Below are positions 39,958 through 48,393 of a stretch of DNA of 64,000 bases, in pieces (positions within the stretch are counted from its first letter, which is position 1; each line of letters starts with the position of its first letter). A program made the position numbers and the translations under genes. Under the pieces are notes generated by a model that was not told the DNA's origin, ran no database searches, and was given only the letters and a program-made list of their open reading frames with translations. Source of the stretch: Streptomyces althioticus (GTDB lineage Bacteria; Actinomycetota; Actinomycetes; Streptomycetales; Streptomycetaceae); the NCBI GenBank assembly GCA_014649355.1, contig BMSW01000001.1, positions 608,677 through 672,676 of the forward strand, given 5' to 3'.

Positions 39958-40893
39958 TCAGCTCAGCGGCAGCCGGTACAGGCCGCCCGGCATCGGCTCC
40001 ACCAGGCCGTCCGACACCAGCCCGTCCAGCGCGCGGGCCCGCTGCACCGGCTCGTGCCACACCCGGTCCAGCGCCGCCTGCGGCACCGGCCCGTGGGCCT
40101 CCCGCAGCACCGCGAGGAGCCGGCCGCGCACCTGGCGGTCGGTGCCCGCGTACGTCTGTCCGCGGCGCGGCGGCCCGTCGTGCGCGGGCTTGCCCGCCAG
40201 CCGCCAGGCGCACTGCGCGGCGATCGGGCAGCGGTGGCACGCCTCGTTCTTCGCCGTGCACACCAGCGCGCCCAGTTCCATGGAGGCGGCGGCCCACCGG
40301 GCGGCCGTGGCCGCGTCCTCCGGCAGCAGCGCGCGGGCGAGCCGGCGCTCGGCGGCGGTGGTGGCGTTCGGCGGGTACTGCGTGCCGCTGACCGCGCGGG
40401 CGAACACCCGGCGGACGTTGGTGTCCAGCACCGCGTGCCGCTGCCCGTAGGCGAACGACGCCACGGCCGCGGCGGTGTACTCGCCGATGCCGGGCAGCGC
40501 CAGCAGCTGGGCGTGGTCGGACGGTACGTCGCCGCCGTGTCGTTCCGTTATGGCCACGGCGGCTCCGTGCAGCCGCAGGGCGCGGCGCGGGTAGCCGAGC
40601 CGGCCCCAGGCGCGGACGGCCTCGCCGGGCGCCTCGGCGGCGAGGTCGGCGGGGCGCGGCCATCGGGCCATCCACTGCTCGTAGACGGGCAGCACCCGGT
40701 TGACCGGGGTCTGCTGCAGCATGAACTCACTGACCATCACCCCCCACGCGCCGGCCTCAGGGCGCCGCCACGGAAGGTCCCGGGCGTGCTCGTCGAACCA
40801 GTCGATGACGGGGGAGTGCAGCGGCTCACCGGGAGCGCGCTCGGACACGGAATCGGCGGCGGTGCCGTACGGGGGCTTCGTGGGAGCAGTCAT
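39958..40893 (-). CDS. mutY: A/G-specific adenine DNA glycosylase
   Basis: The 311-residue enzyme removes adenine paired with 8-oxoguanine. Catalytic Glu56 lies in VSEFMLQQTPV, the helix-hairpin-helix is LPGIGEYTAAAV (133-144), and catalytic Asp157 is in LDTNVRRVFARAVSG. The [4Fe-4S] cluster ligands are Cys212, 219, 222 and 228 (C-x6-C-x2-C-x5-C). It is shorter than E. coli MutY and lacks a recognisable C-terminal 8-oxoG-checking NUDIX-like domain, as in many actinobacteria. It is transcribed in the same direction as sigE, 294 nt upstream. Confidence 0.95.
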   Translation of the reverse strand: MTAPTKPPYGTAADSVSERAPGEPLHSPVIDWFDEHARDLPWRRPEAGAWGVMVSEFMLQQTPVNRVLPVYEQWMARWPRPADLAAEAPGEAVRAWGRLGYPRRALRLHGAAVAITERHGGDVPSDHAQLLALPGIGEYTAAAVASFAYGQRHAVLDTNVRRVFARAVSGTQYPPNATTAAERRLARALLPEDAATAARWAAASMELGALVCTAKNEACHRCPIAAQCAWRLAGKPAHDGPPRRGQTYAGTDRQVRGRLLAVLREAHGPVPQAALDRVWHEPVQRARALDGLVSDGLVEPMPGGLYRLPLS

Positions 40894-41005
40894 GACCCGT
40901 CGATCCTGCCACGCCGGGCCGCGCGGACGGCCGAGCGCCACGGGGAAGGGGCGTTCGTTCCCCGAGCGGGGCGGGTGCGTGCGTCCGCACGGGGGAGGAG
41001 GGGGC

Positions 41006-41081
41006 GGGGTCGGCAGCCGGGCCCTCCCGGAGGGTGACTTCCGGGGTGGGGTCGGCAGCCGGGCCCTCCCGGAGGGTGACT
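41006..41081. repeat. two-copy tandem repeat, 42-bp period
   Basis: A 34-bp sequence at 41006-41039 recurs exactly at 41048-41081, with an 8-bp spacer. Each copy contains CCCTCC-C-GGAGGG, a perfect short inverted repeat. The repeat lies between divergent mutY and the second two-component system, about 60 bp before the kinase start. Confidence 0.9.
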
Positions 41082-41138
41082 CCGGACCTGACGATCGGCA
41101 GGGGCCGGCACCCGGCGGCCGCTTGTAGCGTCGGGCGC

Positions 41139-42698
41139 ATGGACCGTGCCCGTACCGCCGCGCTCGCCGGGCGCTGTCTGCTCTGGGTGTCGCTCGTCCT
41201 CCCGGGCGTGTGCGCCGGCGTGCTCGGGCTGAGCGAGCCGAGCCCCCTGTGGCAGCAGGCGGCCGGGCCCGGTGTGCTCGCCGCCGCCACGGCAGTGGCC
41301 CGCCGCCGTCCGCTCACGGCGTTCGTCCTGTCGGCGGCGCTGTGCCTGGCCGACGCGCCCGCGCTGTTCAGCCTCTCCTACGGACCCGCTCTCGCCGTGT
41401 TCGCCCTGCTGCTCGGGCTGCGGGCGGAGCGCACCGGTCCAGCCGCCCTGGGCTTCGCCGCCGTGGCCGCCGCCGGCACCGTGCGGATCGCGCTCGGCGG
41501 GGGCGACCCGGTCCCGCCGTCGCTGGTGATGACCGGCACCCTTCTCTTCGGGGGTGTCCTGCCCTGGTTGGGCGGGCGCTACTGGCGCCAGAGCCGTGAG
41601 CTGACCGCCGCGGGCTGGCTGCGGGCGGCCCGGCTGGAGGAGGAGCAGCGGCTCACCGAGGAGCGGGCGCGCCTGCGCGAGCGGGCGCGGATCGCGCAGG
41701 ACATGCACGACTCCCTCGGCCACGAGCTGAGCCTCCTCGCGCTGCGGGCCGGGGTCCTCCAGGTCGCGCCCGACCTGCCCGAGCACCACCGGGAGGCAGC
41801 GGCCGGCCTGCGCGCTGCGGCCGCGGACGCCACGGACCGGCTGCACCGCATCATCGGCGTGCTGCGCGAGGACGACGACGAGCCGCTCCCGCTCGCCCCG
41901 GCCGGGGAGACCGTCGGACAGCTCGTCGCGCGCGCCGCCGGCTCCGGACTGCCGGTGCGCTGCGAGACCGGCGGCCGGCCGCCGGAGCCGGGCGGGATGG
42001 CCGAGCGGCTGCTGTACCGCGTGACCCGGGAGGCGCTCACCAACGCGGCCCGGCACGCACCGGGCGCCCCCGTCGTCGTGGAGCTGACCGGCGGCCCCGG
42101 AGCGACCGTCACCGTCACCAACGGGCCTGCCACGGAGCCGAGTTCCACGCACTCCGGCGGCGGCACGGGGCTGCTCGGGCTGCGTGCGGCTGTCACGGCC
42201 GTCGGCGGGACCTTCGAGGCGGGCCCGCACGGGGGCGGGTACCGGGTGCGGGCGCGCGTCCCCGAGCGGGCGGGCGGGCCGTCGGCGCCGTCCCGTGCGC
42301 CCTCCGCGCCCTTCACCCGCGCCCGCCGCCGGGTGGCGACCGCGCTGGGGGCCGCCGCGGGCGCGGGCGTCGCCCTGGTCGCGGCGGCGGCCGGCTGGTA
42401 CGCGTACACCGAGACGCATGCCGTCCTCGAACCCGCCGCCTACGCCACCCTCCGCCCCGGCGCGCCGCTCACCTCCCTCGACCTGCCCGGCCGGCAGATC
42501 CAGGACCCGCCGGCCGACCGGGCCCCCGCCCCGCCCGAGGGCGCCGACTGCCGCTACTACCGTGCGAGCGGCGAACTGTTCGTCTCCGTCGACCACTACC
42601 GGCTCTGCTTCGACGACGAGGGCCGTCTGATCGCCAAGGACGTCGTCCCGCGCGCGGGCGGCCGGCCGGGCGCCACCCACGAGGAGTCCACGCGATGA
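41139..42698 (+). CDS. sensor histidine kinase with extra C-terminal TM and outer domain
   Basis: The 519-residue kinase has about five N-terminal helices (to about 150), a coiled linker, the HisKA_3 box RARIAQDMHDSLGHELSLLAL with His190, and an ATPase domain (TREALTNAARHAPG, GGGTGLLGLRAAVTAVGGTF). Unusually, after the kinase core a basic patch (RARRRVAT) leads into another membrane helix (about 398-420) and a further 100 residues. These hold two Cys (CRYYRASGELFVSVDHYRLC) that could pair outside the cell. ATG 41139 has TAGCGT 7 nt upstream and no ribosome-binding site. It overlaps its response regulator by four bases. Confidence 0.92.
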   Translation: MDRARTAALAGRCLLWVSLVLPGVCAGVLGLSEPSPLWQQAAGPGVLAAATAVARRRPLTAFVLSAALCLADAPALFSLSYGPALAVFALLLGLRAERTGPAALGFAAVAAAGTVRIALGGGDPVPPSLVMTGTLLFGGVLPWLGGRYWRQSRELTAAGWLRAARLEEEQRLTEERARLRERARIAQDMHDSLGHELSLLALRAGVLQVAPDLPEHHREAAAGLRAAAADATDRLHRIIGVLREDDDEPLPLAPAGETVGQLVARAAGSGLPVRCETGGRPPEPGGMAERLLYRVTREALTNAARHAPGAPVVVELTGGPGATVTVTNGPATEPSSTHSGGGTGLLGLRAAVTAVGGTFEAGPHGGGYRVRARVPERAGGPSAPSRAPSAPFTRARRRVATALGAAAGAGVALVAAAAGWYAYTETHAVLEPAAYATLRPGAPLTSLDLPGRQIQDPPADRAPAPPEGADCRYYRASGELFVSVDHYRLCFDDEGRLIAKDVVPRAGGRPGATHEESTR

Positions 42699-43360
42699 TC
42701 CGGGTCCTGCTGGCCGACGACGAGGCGATGGTGCGGGCCGGGGTACGCGCCATCCTGGACAGCGGGGGCGAGGCGGAGGTCGTCGCCGAGGCGCCAGACG
42801 GACGCGAGGCCGTCGAACTGGCCCGCGCGCACCGCCCCGACGTGGCCCTGCTCGACGTCCGCATGCCCCGCCTGGACGGGCTCGCGGCGGCCGAGGAGAT
42901 CACCCGCACCGTCCCGGGCACGGCCGTCGCCGTCCTCACCACCTTCTCCGAACGCGCCTACGTGGCAAGGGCGCTGTCCGGCGGCGCCACCGGTTTCCTG
43001 CTGAAGTCAGGTGATCCGTACGAACTCCTCGCGGGCGTAAGGGCGGTGGCAAGCGGCGGTGCCTTCCTGTCGCCCAAGGTCGCCCGGTACGTGATCGACG
43101 GGCTCGGCGGGTCCGACGGCGGCGGGCGGCTCGCCCGGGAGGCGGAGGCGCGGGCCCGCGTGGAGGCGCTCAGCCCGCGCGAACGCGAGGTGCTCGCCCT
43201 GGTCGGGGCCGGACTGTCCAACCCGGAGATCGCCGCCCGGCTGCACCTGGTCGAGGGCACGGTGAAGGCGTACGTGAGCGCGGTCCTGGACCGGCTCGGC
43301 GTGCGCAATCGCGTACAGGCGGCGATCGTCGCGTACGAGGCGGGCCTTGTGGGCAGGTGA
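42695..43360 (+). CDS. NarL/LuxR-family response regulator
   Basis: The 221-residue regulator has receiver residues ADDE, phospho-acceptor Asp54 (VALLDVRMPRLDG) and Lys in FLLKSGDP, followed by a LuxR helix-turn-helix (LSPREREVLALVGAGLSNPEIAARL, VKAYVSAVLDRLGVRNRVQ). It starts at ATGA over the kinase stop, so both are co-translated. The regulon is unknown; the duplicated inverted repeats before the kinase gene are a candidate target. Confidence 0.94.
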   Translation: MIRVLLADDEAMVRAGVRAILDSGGEAEVVAEAPDGREAVELARAHRPDVALLDVRMPRLDGLAAAEEITRTVPGTAVAVLTTFSERAYVARALSGGATGFLLKSGDPYELLAGVRAVASGGAFLSPKVARYVIDGLGGSDGGGRLAREAEARARVEALSPREREVLALVGAGLSNPEIAARLHLVEGTVKAYVSAVLDRLGVRNRVQAAIVAYEAGLVGR

Positions 43361-43367
43361 CGGGCCG

Positions 43368-44012
43368 TCAGGGACGGCGGTGGGAGGCGTGGGGGAGAGC
43401 GGTGGCCCGTGGGCCGGGGCCGGTGATCCACCGCGCCACAGGTGCCGTTGAGCCGCGCACCGTGGCCGCGAGCCGTGTGGCGGGCCCTGCGGCCAGGGCC
43501 ACGAAGGTCAGCGCGACTGCGGCGCCGAGCAGCAGGCCCGCGGCCACGTCGTGCGGATAGTGCACGCCCACGAACACCCGTGAGAACGCCGCGAGTAGAG
43601 CCAGCGGGACGGTCAGCCGGACAAGGGTGCGACGCACCAGGACGAGCGTCGCGGCGGAGGCGCCCGCGATGGTGGCGTGGTTGCTCGGGAAGGACCAGTC
43701 GCCGTACGGCGGGCACTCCGCCAGCGAGGGGGCGGCGCCGGCCACCGCACGGCACGGACGTTCCTCCGCCACCACGGACTTGAGGATTTCGCTGCAGACG
43801 TACGCCACAGCCGTGGCCAGGGGTGCAAGGGCCGCGATCGCGAACGCTCGGGTGTCGGAGCGCCGTGCGCGCCACCAGCCGAGGGCGAACAGCGCGACGA
43901 ACACGAGGAGTCCGGCCTCCGTCCCGATCTCGGCCGTGTGCCGCAGCCACGCCGGGGCGTCGTGCGCGTGGTCGGTGATGTCGCGGTAGAGCCCGCTGTC
44001 CACGAAGTCCAT
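43368..44012 (-). CDS. PAP2-family membrane phosphatase
   Basis: The 214-residue protein has five to six helices and the three acid-phosphatase motifs: KSVVAEERPC (K-x6-RP), FPSNHATIAG (PSGH-type, with Asn-His) and SRVFVGVHYPHDVAAG (SR-x5-H-x3-D). Such enzymes dephosphorylate undecaprenyl pyrophosphate or phosphatidic acid at the outer membrane face; bacitracin-related recycling is possible but unproven. I chose ATG 44012; GTG 44048 would add 12 residues, and no ribosome-binding site decides. It converges on the response-regulator gene. Confidence 0.9.
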   Translation of the reverse strand: MDFVDSGLYRDITDHAHDAPAWLRHTAEIGTEAGLLVFVALFALGWWRARRSDTRAFAIAALAPLATAVAYVCSEILKSVVAEERPCRAVAGAAPSLAECPPYGDWSFPSNHATIAGASAATLVLVRRTLVRLTVPLALLAAFSRVFVGVHYPHDVAAGLLLGAAVALTFVALAAGPATRLAATVRGSTAPVARWITGPGPRATALPHASHRRP

Positions 44013-44058
44013 GGTCACCGACCGTAAGGGAACGGCCGGAACGGTCACATCGAGCGAT

Positions 44059-44079
44059 CGTCAGGTGTCGTACCTGACG
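44059..44079. promoter_or_regulatory. perfect inverted repeat, candidate operator
   Basis: CGTCAGGT-N5-ACCTGACG lies between the divergent PAP2 gene and the exported-protein gene, about 50 bp upstream of the former and 110 bp upstream of the latter. This is an operator-like position. Confidence 0.5.
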
Positions 44080-44186
44080 GAAGACAAGGGTGGGCGGCCG
44101 GTAACCGGGATGATGATCCGGAAAAGTTGCGCGCTGAGCGGCGGGTGGGACAAGCGAACGCCCGGATCTCTCGTACAGTTTGCGCC

Positions 44187-45059
44187 GTGGGATCTCTGCG
44201 CAATCCGGTCGGGCCGCTTCCCTCCTCCATCTACTGGCGTCGGAGGGCCGTACTGCTGTCCATGCTCGCCCTGTTGGCGTTGTTGATCACCTGGGTCGTG
44301 GTCTCCGCCGGAGGCAACGGCAAGGGCTCGGACAACGGGGCCAACGGCAAGAATCCCGCGCCCTCCACCATCACGCCGGGGCCGTCCGGTTCGGGTCCCG
44401 CGATCAGTCAGGCACCGGGTGGGCGGGACGAGGCCGGGGACGGCGGGTCGGAGGGGGCCGGGGACGGTTCCGGTGACTCCGGGGGTTCGTCCGGCTCCGA
44501 CGGCGAGGGCGGTGACTCCGACCCCGCGGATTCCGCGGGTGCCGGGGGCGCGGACGGACCGGGCGGCGGCGGCAGCGCCGGCGGCGGGTCCGAAGGCGGT
44601 ACGTCGGCCGGGGTCGGCGCGGGGGACGCGCTGCCGGCCGGAACCGGGTCCGGACTGCCCAACTGCTCGGCGAACGCGGTCCGTTTCAGTCTGCGGAGCG
44701 AACGCAACACGTACGGGCCGGGGGAGACGCCGACGTTCCTGCTGACGGCGCGGAACACGTCGGGGGCGGACTGCAAGATCGATCTCGGTCCTGAGCGGAC
44801 CGTTCTGACGGTGTCGCAGGCGACGGACGACGACACGTTCTGGGCGTCGGACGACTGCCCCGGGGAAGCGCGGAGTCTGGCCTTCCGGGTGCCGGCGGGA
44901 GACAGCATCACGTACACCGTGAAGTGGGACCGTAAGCCGAGTGCGGCGTCGTGTGCGACGCCGAAGGCGGGGGCGGCGAAGCCGGGGACGTATCTGGTCG
45001 AGGCGAAGGCGCCCGGGTTCGAGAAGGTGCGGACGTCGTTCGTGCTGAAGGCCGACTAG
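44187..45059 (+). CDS. membrane-anchored protein with Gly/Ser/Asp-rich stalk, function unknown
   Basis: The 290-residue protein has a short cytoplasmic start, one membrane helix (about 18-41), a 125-residue Gly/Ser/Asp/Glu low-complexity stalk and a C-terminal beta-rich domain of about 130 residues with four Cys (LPNCSANAVRFSLR, GADCKIDLGP, SDDCPGEARS, AASCATPKAG). The order FLLTARNTSGADCKIDLG resembles an Ig-like or DUF4232-type exported fold, but I do not assign a family. GTG 44187 has TACAGT 7 nt upstream and no ribosome-binding site. It ends near a dispersed repeat. Confidence 0.75.
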   Translation: MGSLRNPVGPLPSSIYWRRRAVLLSMLALLALLITWVVVSAGGNGKGSDNGANGKNPAPSTITPGPSGSGPAISQAPGGRDEAGDGGSEGAGDGSGDSGGSSGSDGEGGDSDPADSAGAGGADGPGGGGSAGGGSEGGTSAGVGAGDALPAGTGSGLPNCSANAVRFSLRSERNTYGPGETPTFLLTARNTSGADCKIDLGPERTVLTVSQATDDDTFWASDDCPGEARSLAFRVPAGDSITYTVKWDRKPSAASCATPKAGAAKPGTYLVEAKAPGFEKVRTSFVLKAD

Positions 45060-45106
45060 CGTCGTTTTCCGAGTCGCCTTCGGCTGCGGGCCGGTGGGGG
45101 CTTGGC

Positions 45107-45125
45107 GCGCAGTTCCCCGCGCCCC
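45107..45125 (+). repeat. third copy of the dispersed GCGCAGTTCCCCGCGCCCC repeat
   Basis: The 19-bp core is identical to those at 25229 and 25354. It is again in the gap after a gene end, here between the exported-protein gene and disA, and is again followed by a G-rich partner (TATGGGCGC). Confidence 0.85.
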
Positions 45126-45153
45126 TTATGGGCGCTTCTTCGCCGGTGCTTCT

Positions 45154-46278
45154 TTACACGTAGCGTTCCAGGATGCTGCTTTCCGCCAGGCGGGAGAGGC
45201 CCTCGCGGACGCTGCGGGCGCGGGCCTCGCCGACGCCGTCCACCGTCTGGAGGTCGTCCACGCTCGCGGCGAGCAGTTTCTGCAGGCCGCCGAAGTGCTC
45301 CACCAGGCGGTCGATGATCGCGCCCGGCAGGCGCGGGACCTTCGCCAGCAGGCGGAAGCCGCGCGGCGACACCGCCGAGTCGAGGGTCTCCGGGGAACCG
45401 GTGTACCCCAGCGCCCGCGCCACCGTCGGCAGCTCCAGCAGCTCCGCGTGCGTCAGCGCGTCCAGCTCGTGCAGCGCCTCGTCGACCGTGCGGGAGCGCT
45501 TCGCGGTCGGCTCGGGGACGTAGTCCCGCACGACCAGTTCGCGCTCGGGCTCCACGCCCGCGATCAACTCGTCGAGCTGGAGGGCGAGAAGGCGGCCGTC
45601 GGTGCCCAGTTCGACCACGTATTCGGCGATTTCGGTGGCGATGCGGCGCACCATTTCCAGCCGCTGCGCGACCGCGGAGACGTCCCGGACCGTCACCAGG
45701 TCCTCGATCTCCAGCGCGGACAGCGTGCCCGCGACCTCGTCGAGGCGGAGCTTGTACCGCTCCAGGGTGGCCAGCGCCTGGTTGGCGCGGGACAGGATCG
45801 CCGCCGAGTCCTCAAGGACGCGGCGCTGCCCGTCGACGTACAGGGCGATCAGCCGCATCGACTGGGAGACGGAGACCACGGGGAAACCGACCTGCTTGGA
45901 GACGCGGTCGGCGGTGCGGTGCCGGGTGCCGGTCTCCTCCGTGGGGATCGTCGGGTCCGGGACCAGCTGCACGCCGGCCCGCAGGATCTTCGACAGGTCC
46001 GAGGACAGCACGATGCCGCCGTCCAGCTTGCACAGCTCCCGCAGCCGGGTCGCGGTGAACTCCACGTCCAGCACGAAGCCGCCGCTGCACAGCGTCTCGA
46101 CGGTCTTGTCCGAGCCGAGCACGATGAGCCCGCCCGTGTTGCCGCGGAGCACGCGCTCCAGGCCGTCACGCAGGGCGGTACCGGGCGCCACGGCGCTCAG
46201 CGAGGCGCGCATCAGGCCATCGGAACCGGCACTCCCACCGGACTTTCCGGGAGCTGCTGCCCGGTCGTTGGCTGCCAC
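45154..46278 (-). CDS. disA: DNA integrity scanning diadenylate cyclase DisA
   Basis: The 374-residue protein makes c-di-AMP from two ATP. The DAC domain (about 20-155) has [11 protein letters not shown] with Asp86 and [14 protein letters not shown]; the usual DGA reads DGG here. A helical spine follows and the C-terminus is a DNA-binding helix-hairpin-helix region ([36 protein letters not shown]). DisA slows synthesis on branched DNA. GTG 46278 has GGAGGA upstream. radA, immediately upstream on the same strand, encodes a known functional partner; the gap is 69 nt. Confidence 0.96.
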   Translation of the reverse strand: MAANDRAAAPGKSGGSAGSDGLMRASLSAVAPGTALRDGLERVLRGNTGGLIVLGSDKTVETLCSGGFVLDVEFTATRLRELCKLDGGIVLSSDLSKILRAGVQLVPDPTIPTEETGTRHRTADRVSKQVGFPVVSVSQSMRLIALYVDGQRRVLEDSAAILSRANQALATLERYKLRLDEVAGTLSALEIEDLVTVRDVSAVAQRLEMVRRIATEIAEYVVELGTDGRLLALQLDELIAGVEPERELVVRDYVPEPTAKRSRTVDEALHELDALTHAELLELPTVARALGYTGSPETLDSAVSPRGFRLLAKVPRLPGAIIDRLVEHFGGLQKLLAASVDDLQTVDGVGEARARSVREGLSRLAESSILERYV

Positions 46279-46347
46279 TGCACTCCTCCGGTCGCAGGTT
46301 CTGGGCGCCCCCGCGCTTCGTACGGACGGGCGAGACCTGGGCAAAGT

Positions 46348-47760
46348 CTACCGGCGGTCCTCCTGCTCCCGTGGGGCCTCTCGACGACGGGAGCGGGGAA
46401 GGACCCGCAGCGCGTCCCCTATGTCCGCCACTTCCAGTACCTTCATGCCCGCCGGGACCTTGCCCGGATCGCCCGGCACCAGGGCGTGCGTGAAGCCGAG
46501 GCGGTGCGCCTCGGCGAGCCTGCGCTGCACGCCCGTGACGCGTCTCACCTCGCCCGCGAGGCCCACCTCTCCGATCGCGACGAGGTTCTTCGGCAGCGGG
46601 GTGTCGCTCGCGGCCGACGCCAGGGCGAGCGCGACGGCCAGGTCCGCGGCCGGCTCGGAGAGCTTCACCCCGCCGACCGTCGCGGAGTAGATGTCCCTTT
46701 TGCCCAAGGCGCTGATCCGGCCGCGCTGTTCCAGCACGGCCAGCATCATCGAGACGCGGGAGGTCTCCAGGCCGGAGGTGGTGCGGCGGGGGGAGGGGAT
46801 CTGCGAGTCCACGGTGAGCGCCTGCACCTCGGCGACCAGCGGGCGGCGGCCCTCCAGGGTGACGGTCAGACAGGTGCCCGGGACCGGTTCGTCACGACGG
46901 GTCAGGAAAAGTCCGCTCGGGTCCGCGAGGCCCGTGATGCCCTCGTCGTGCAGTTCGAAGCAGCCGACCTCGTCGGTCGTGCCGTAGCGGTTCTTGACGC
47001 CGCGGACCAGGCGCAGGCGGGCGTGCCGGTCGCCCTCGAAGTGCAGCACCACGTCCACCAGGTGCTCCAGCAGGCGGGGGCCCGCGATGGCGCCGTCCTT
47101 GGTGACATGGCCCACGAGCAGCGTGGACATCCCGCGCTCCTTGGACGCCCGGATGAGGGCGCCCGCGACCTCGCGCACCTGCGCCATGCCGCCCGGGGCG
47201 CCGTCGATCTCGGGGGACGCCACCGTCTGCACCGAGTCCAGGATCAGCAGCGACGGCTTCACCGCGTCCAAGTGGCCGAGCACGGCGGACAGATCCGTCT
47301 CGGCGGCGAGGTAGAGGTGGTCGTCGATGGCGTGGATGCGGTCGGCGCGCAGCCGGACCTGACTCGCCGACTCCTCACCCGTGACGTAGAGGGTGCGGTG
47401 CTCGTCGCTCGCGGACTTGGCGGCGACGTCCAGCAGCAGCGTGGACTTGCCGACGCCCGGCTCGCCCGCGACCAGCACCACGGCGCCGGGTACGAGACCG
47501 CCGCCGAGCACCCGGTCCAGCTCGGGCACGCCCGTGGAGCGGGCGGTGGCCTGCTTCCCGTCGACCTGCCCGATGGGCAGCGCGGACGTGGTGACCCGGC
47601 CCGGCGCGGTCGTCCGCACGGCGGGTGCCGCACCGTACTCCTCGACCGTCCCCCAGGCCTGGCACTCGGGACACCGCCCGAGCCACTTGGCCGTCTGCCA
47701 TCCGCACTCGGTGCAGCGGTAGGACGGACGGTCCTTGGAGGTCTTGGTACGGGCAGCCAT
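46348..47760 (-). CDS. radA: DNA repair protein RadA (Sms)
   Basis: The 470-residue protein has an N-terminal zinc finger (Cys16, 19, 30, 33), a RecA-like ATPase with Walker A GEPGVGKST, the RadA-specific motif KNRYG and a C-terminal Lon-like domain (GLAGEVRRVTGVQRRLAEAHRLG). It is a helicase aiding branch migration in recombination and affects DisA activity in Bacillus. ATG 47760 has TACCTT 6 nt upstream (47767-47772, minus strand) with no ribosome-binding site. disA follows downstream. Confidence 0.96.
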   Translation of the reverse strand: MAARTKTSKDRPSYRCTECGWQTAKWLGRCPECQAWGTVEEYGAAPAVRTTAPGRVTTSALPIGQVDGKQATARSTGVPELDRVLGGGLVPGAVVLVAGEPGVGKSTLLLDVAAKSASDEHRTLYVTGEESASQVRLRADRIHAIDDHLYLAAETDLSAVLGHLDAVKPSLLILDSVQTVASPEIDGAPGGMAQVREVAGALIRASKERGMSTLLVGHVTKDGAIAGPRLLEHLVDVVLHFEGDRHARLRLVRGVKNRYGTTDEVGCFELHDEGITGLADPSGLFLTRRDEPVPGTCLTVTLEGRRPLVAEVQALTVDSQIPSPRRTTSGLETSRVSMMLAVLEQRGRISALGKRDIYSATVGGVKLSEPAADLAVALALASAASDTPLPKNLVAIGEVGLAGEVRRVTGVQRRLAEAHRLGFTHALVPGDPGKVPAGMKVLEVADIGDALRVLPRSRRREAPREQEDRR

Positions 47761-48393
47761 GCCCAAAAGGTAACGGCCCCCTCTGACAACGGGGGTCCGC
47801 CCCCGGCCCGGAGGGGCCCGCGTGGCCACGCCGACCCGCCGGGCGCACCGCCGCCCGCGATGGCCGGCCCCCGGCCCGGCAGGCCGCCCCGACACCTCGA
47901 CGGCGAGGGACGCCCGCCCTCGTGCGGGCCGCGGCGCGCGGCCCCCGTGAGCGGCGCACGGCCGGGCGCATCGGTTCTGCCGTGTGCGCCGACGGGCCCG
48001 GTCCGCCCGGGTGCCGAGGAGCCGGGGAGCCGGGGAGCCCAAGCGCCCGCATTGCCGACAAGCCCCTGTCCGCCGTGCGGGCGCGGTCCACCCGGTGGCC
48101 GGTGGCGCTCAGGGGATTCCAGCGGCCCGCAGCGGCTGAAGCCCCTTCCGCCGTGTGGCCGCGGTCCGCCCGGGTGCCGGGGAGGCCGGGGCGGGAAGCC
48201 CCGGCGGGGCTCAGGGGGCGCCCGCGGCCACGACGTAGCGCGCCTGCGTCCACGGCGTAGCGCGCCCGCGTCGTGGCCGCTCACGCGGCGGGGAAAGGTT
48301 CCTGTCCCCGGATTGAGGGATCGTTTCACCCGTACGGATTAAAAGTGCGCACGGCACCGGAAGGCGTCGCCGCCCGGCCCCTACGGTCGCCGA
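47761..48393. repeat. 633-nt intergenic region with degenerate repeats
   Basis: No gene is convincing here. Three diverged units built on a GCCGTGNGG...GCGGTCCGCCCGGGTGCC pattern lie at about 47978-48020, 48066-48105 and 48144-48185 (period 80-90). Next comes a 22-bp tandem pair at 48229-48250 and 48251-48272, each with CGTAGCGCGCC. The radA promoter is at the left end, and TACGGT (48382-48387) is the likely -10 of the next gene. Confidence 0.6.

Noticed and set aside
47922..48260. 112-codon frame after radA
   Set aside because: Lies in degenerate repeats, product is Ala/Arg/Pro low complexity, no ribosome-binding site or leaderless pattern.
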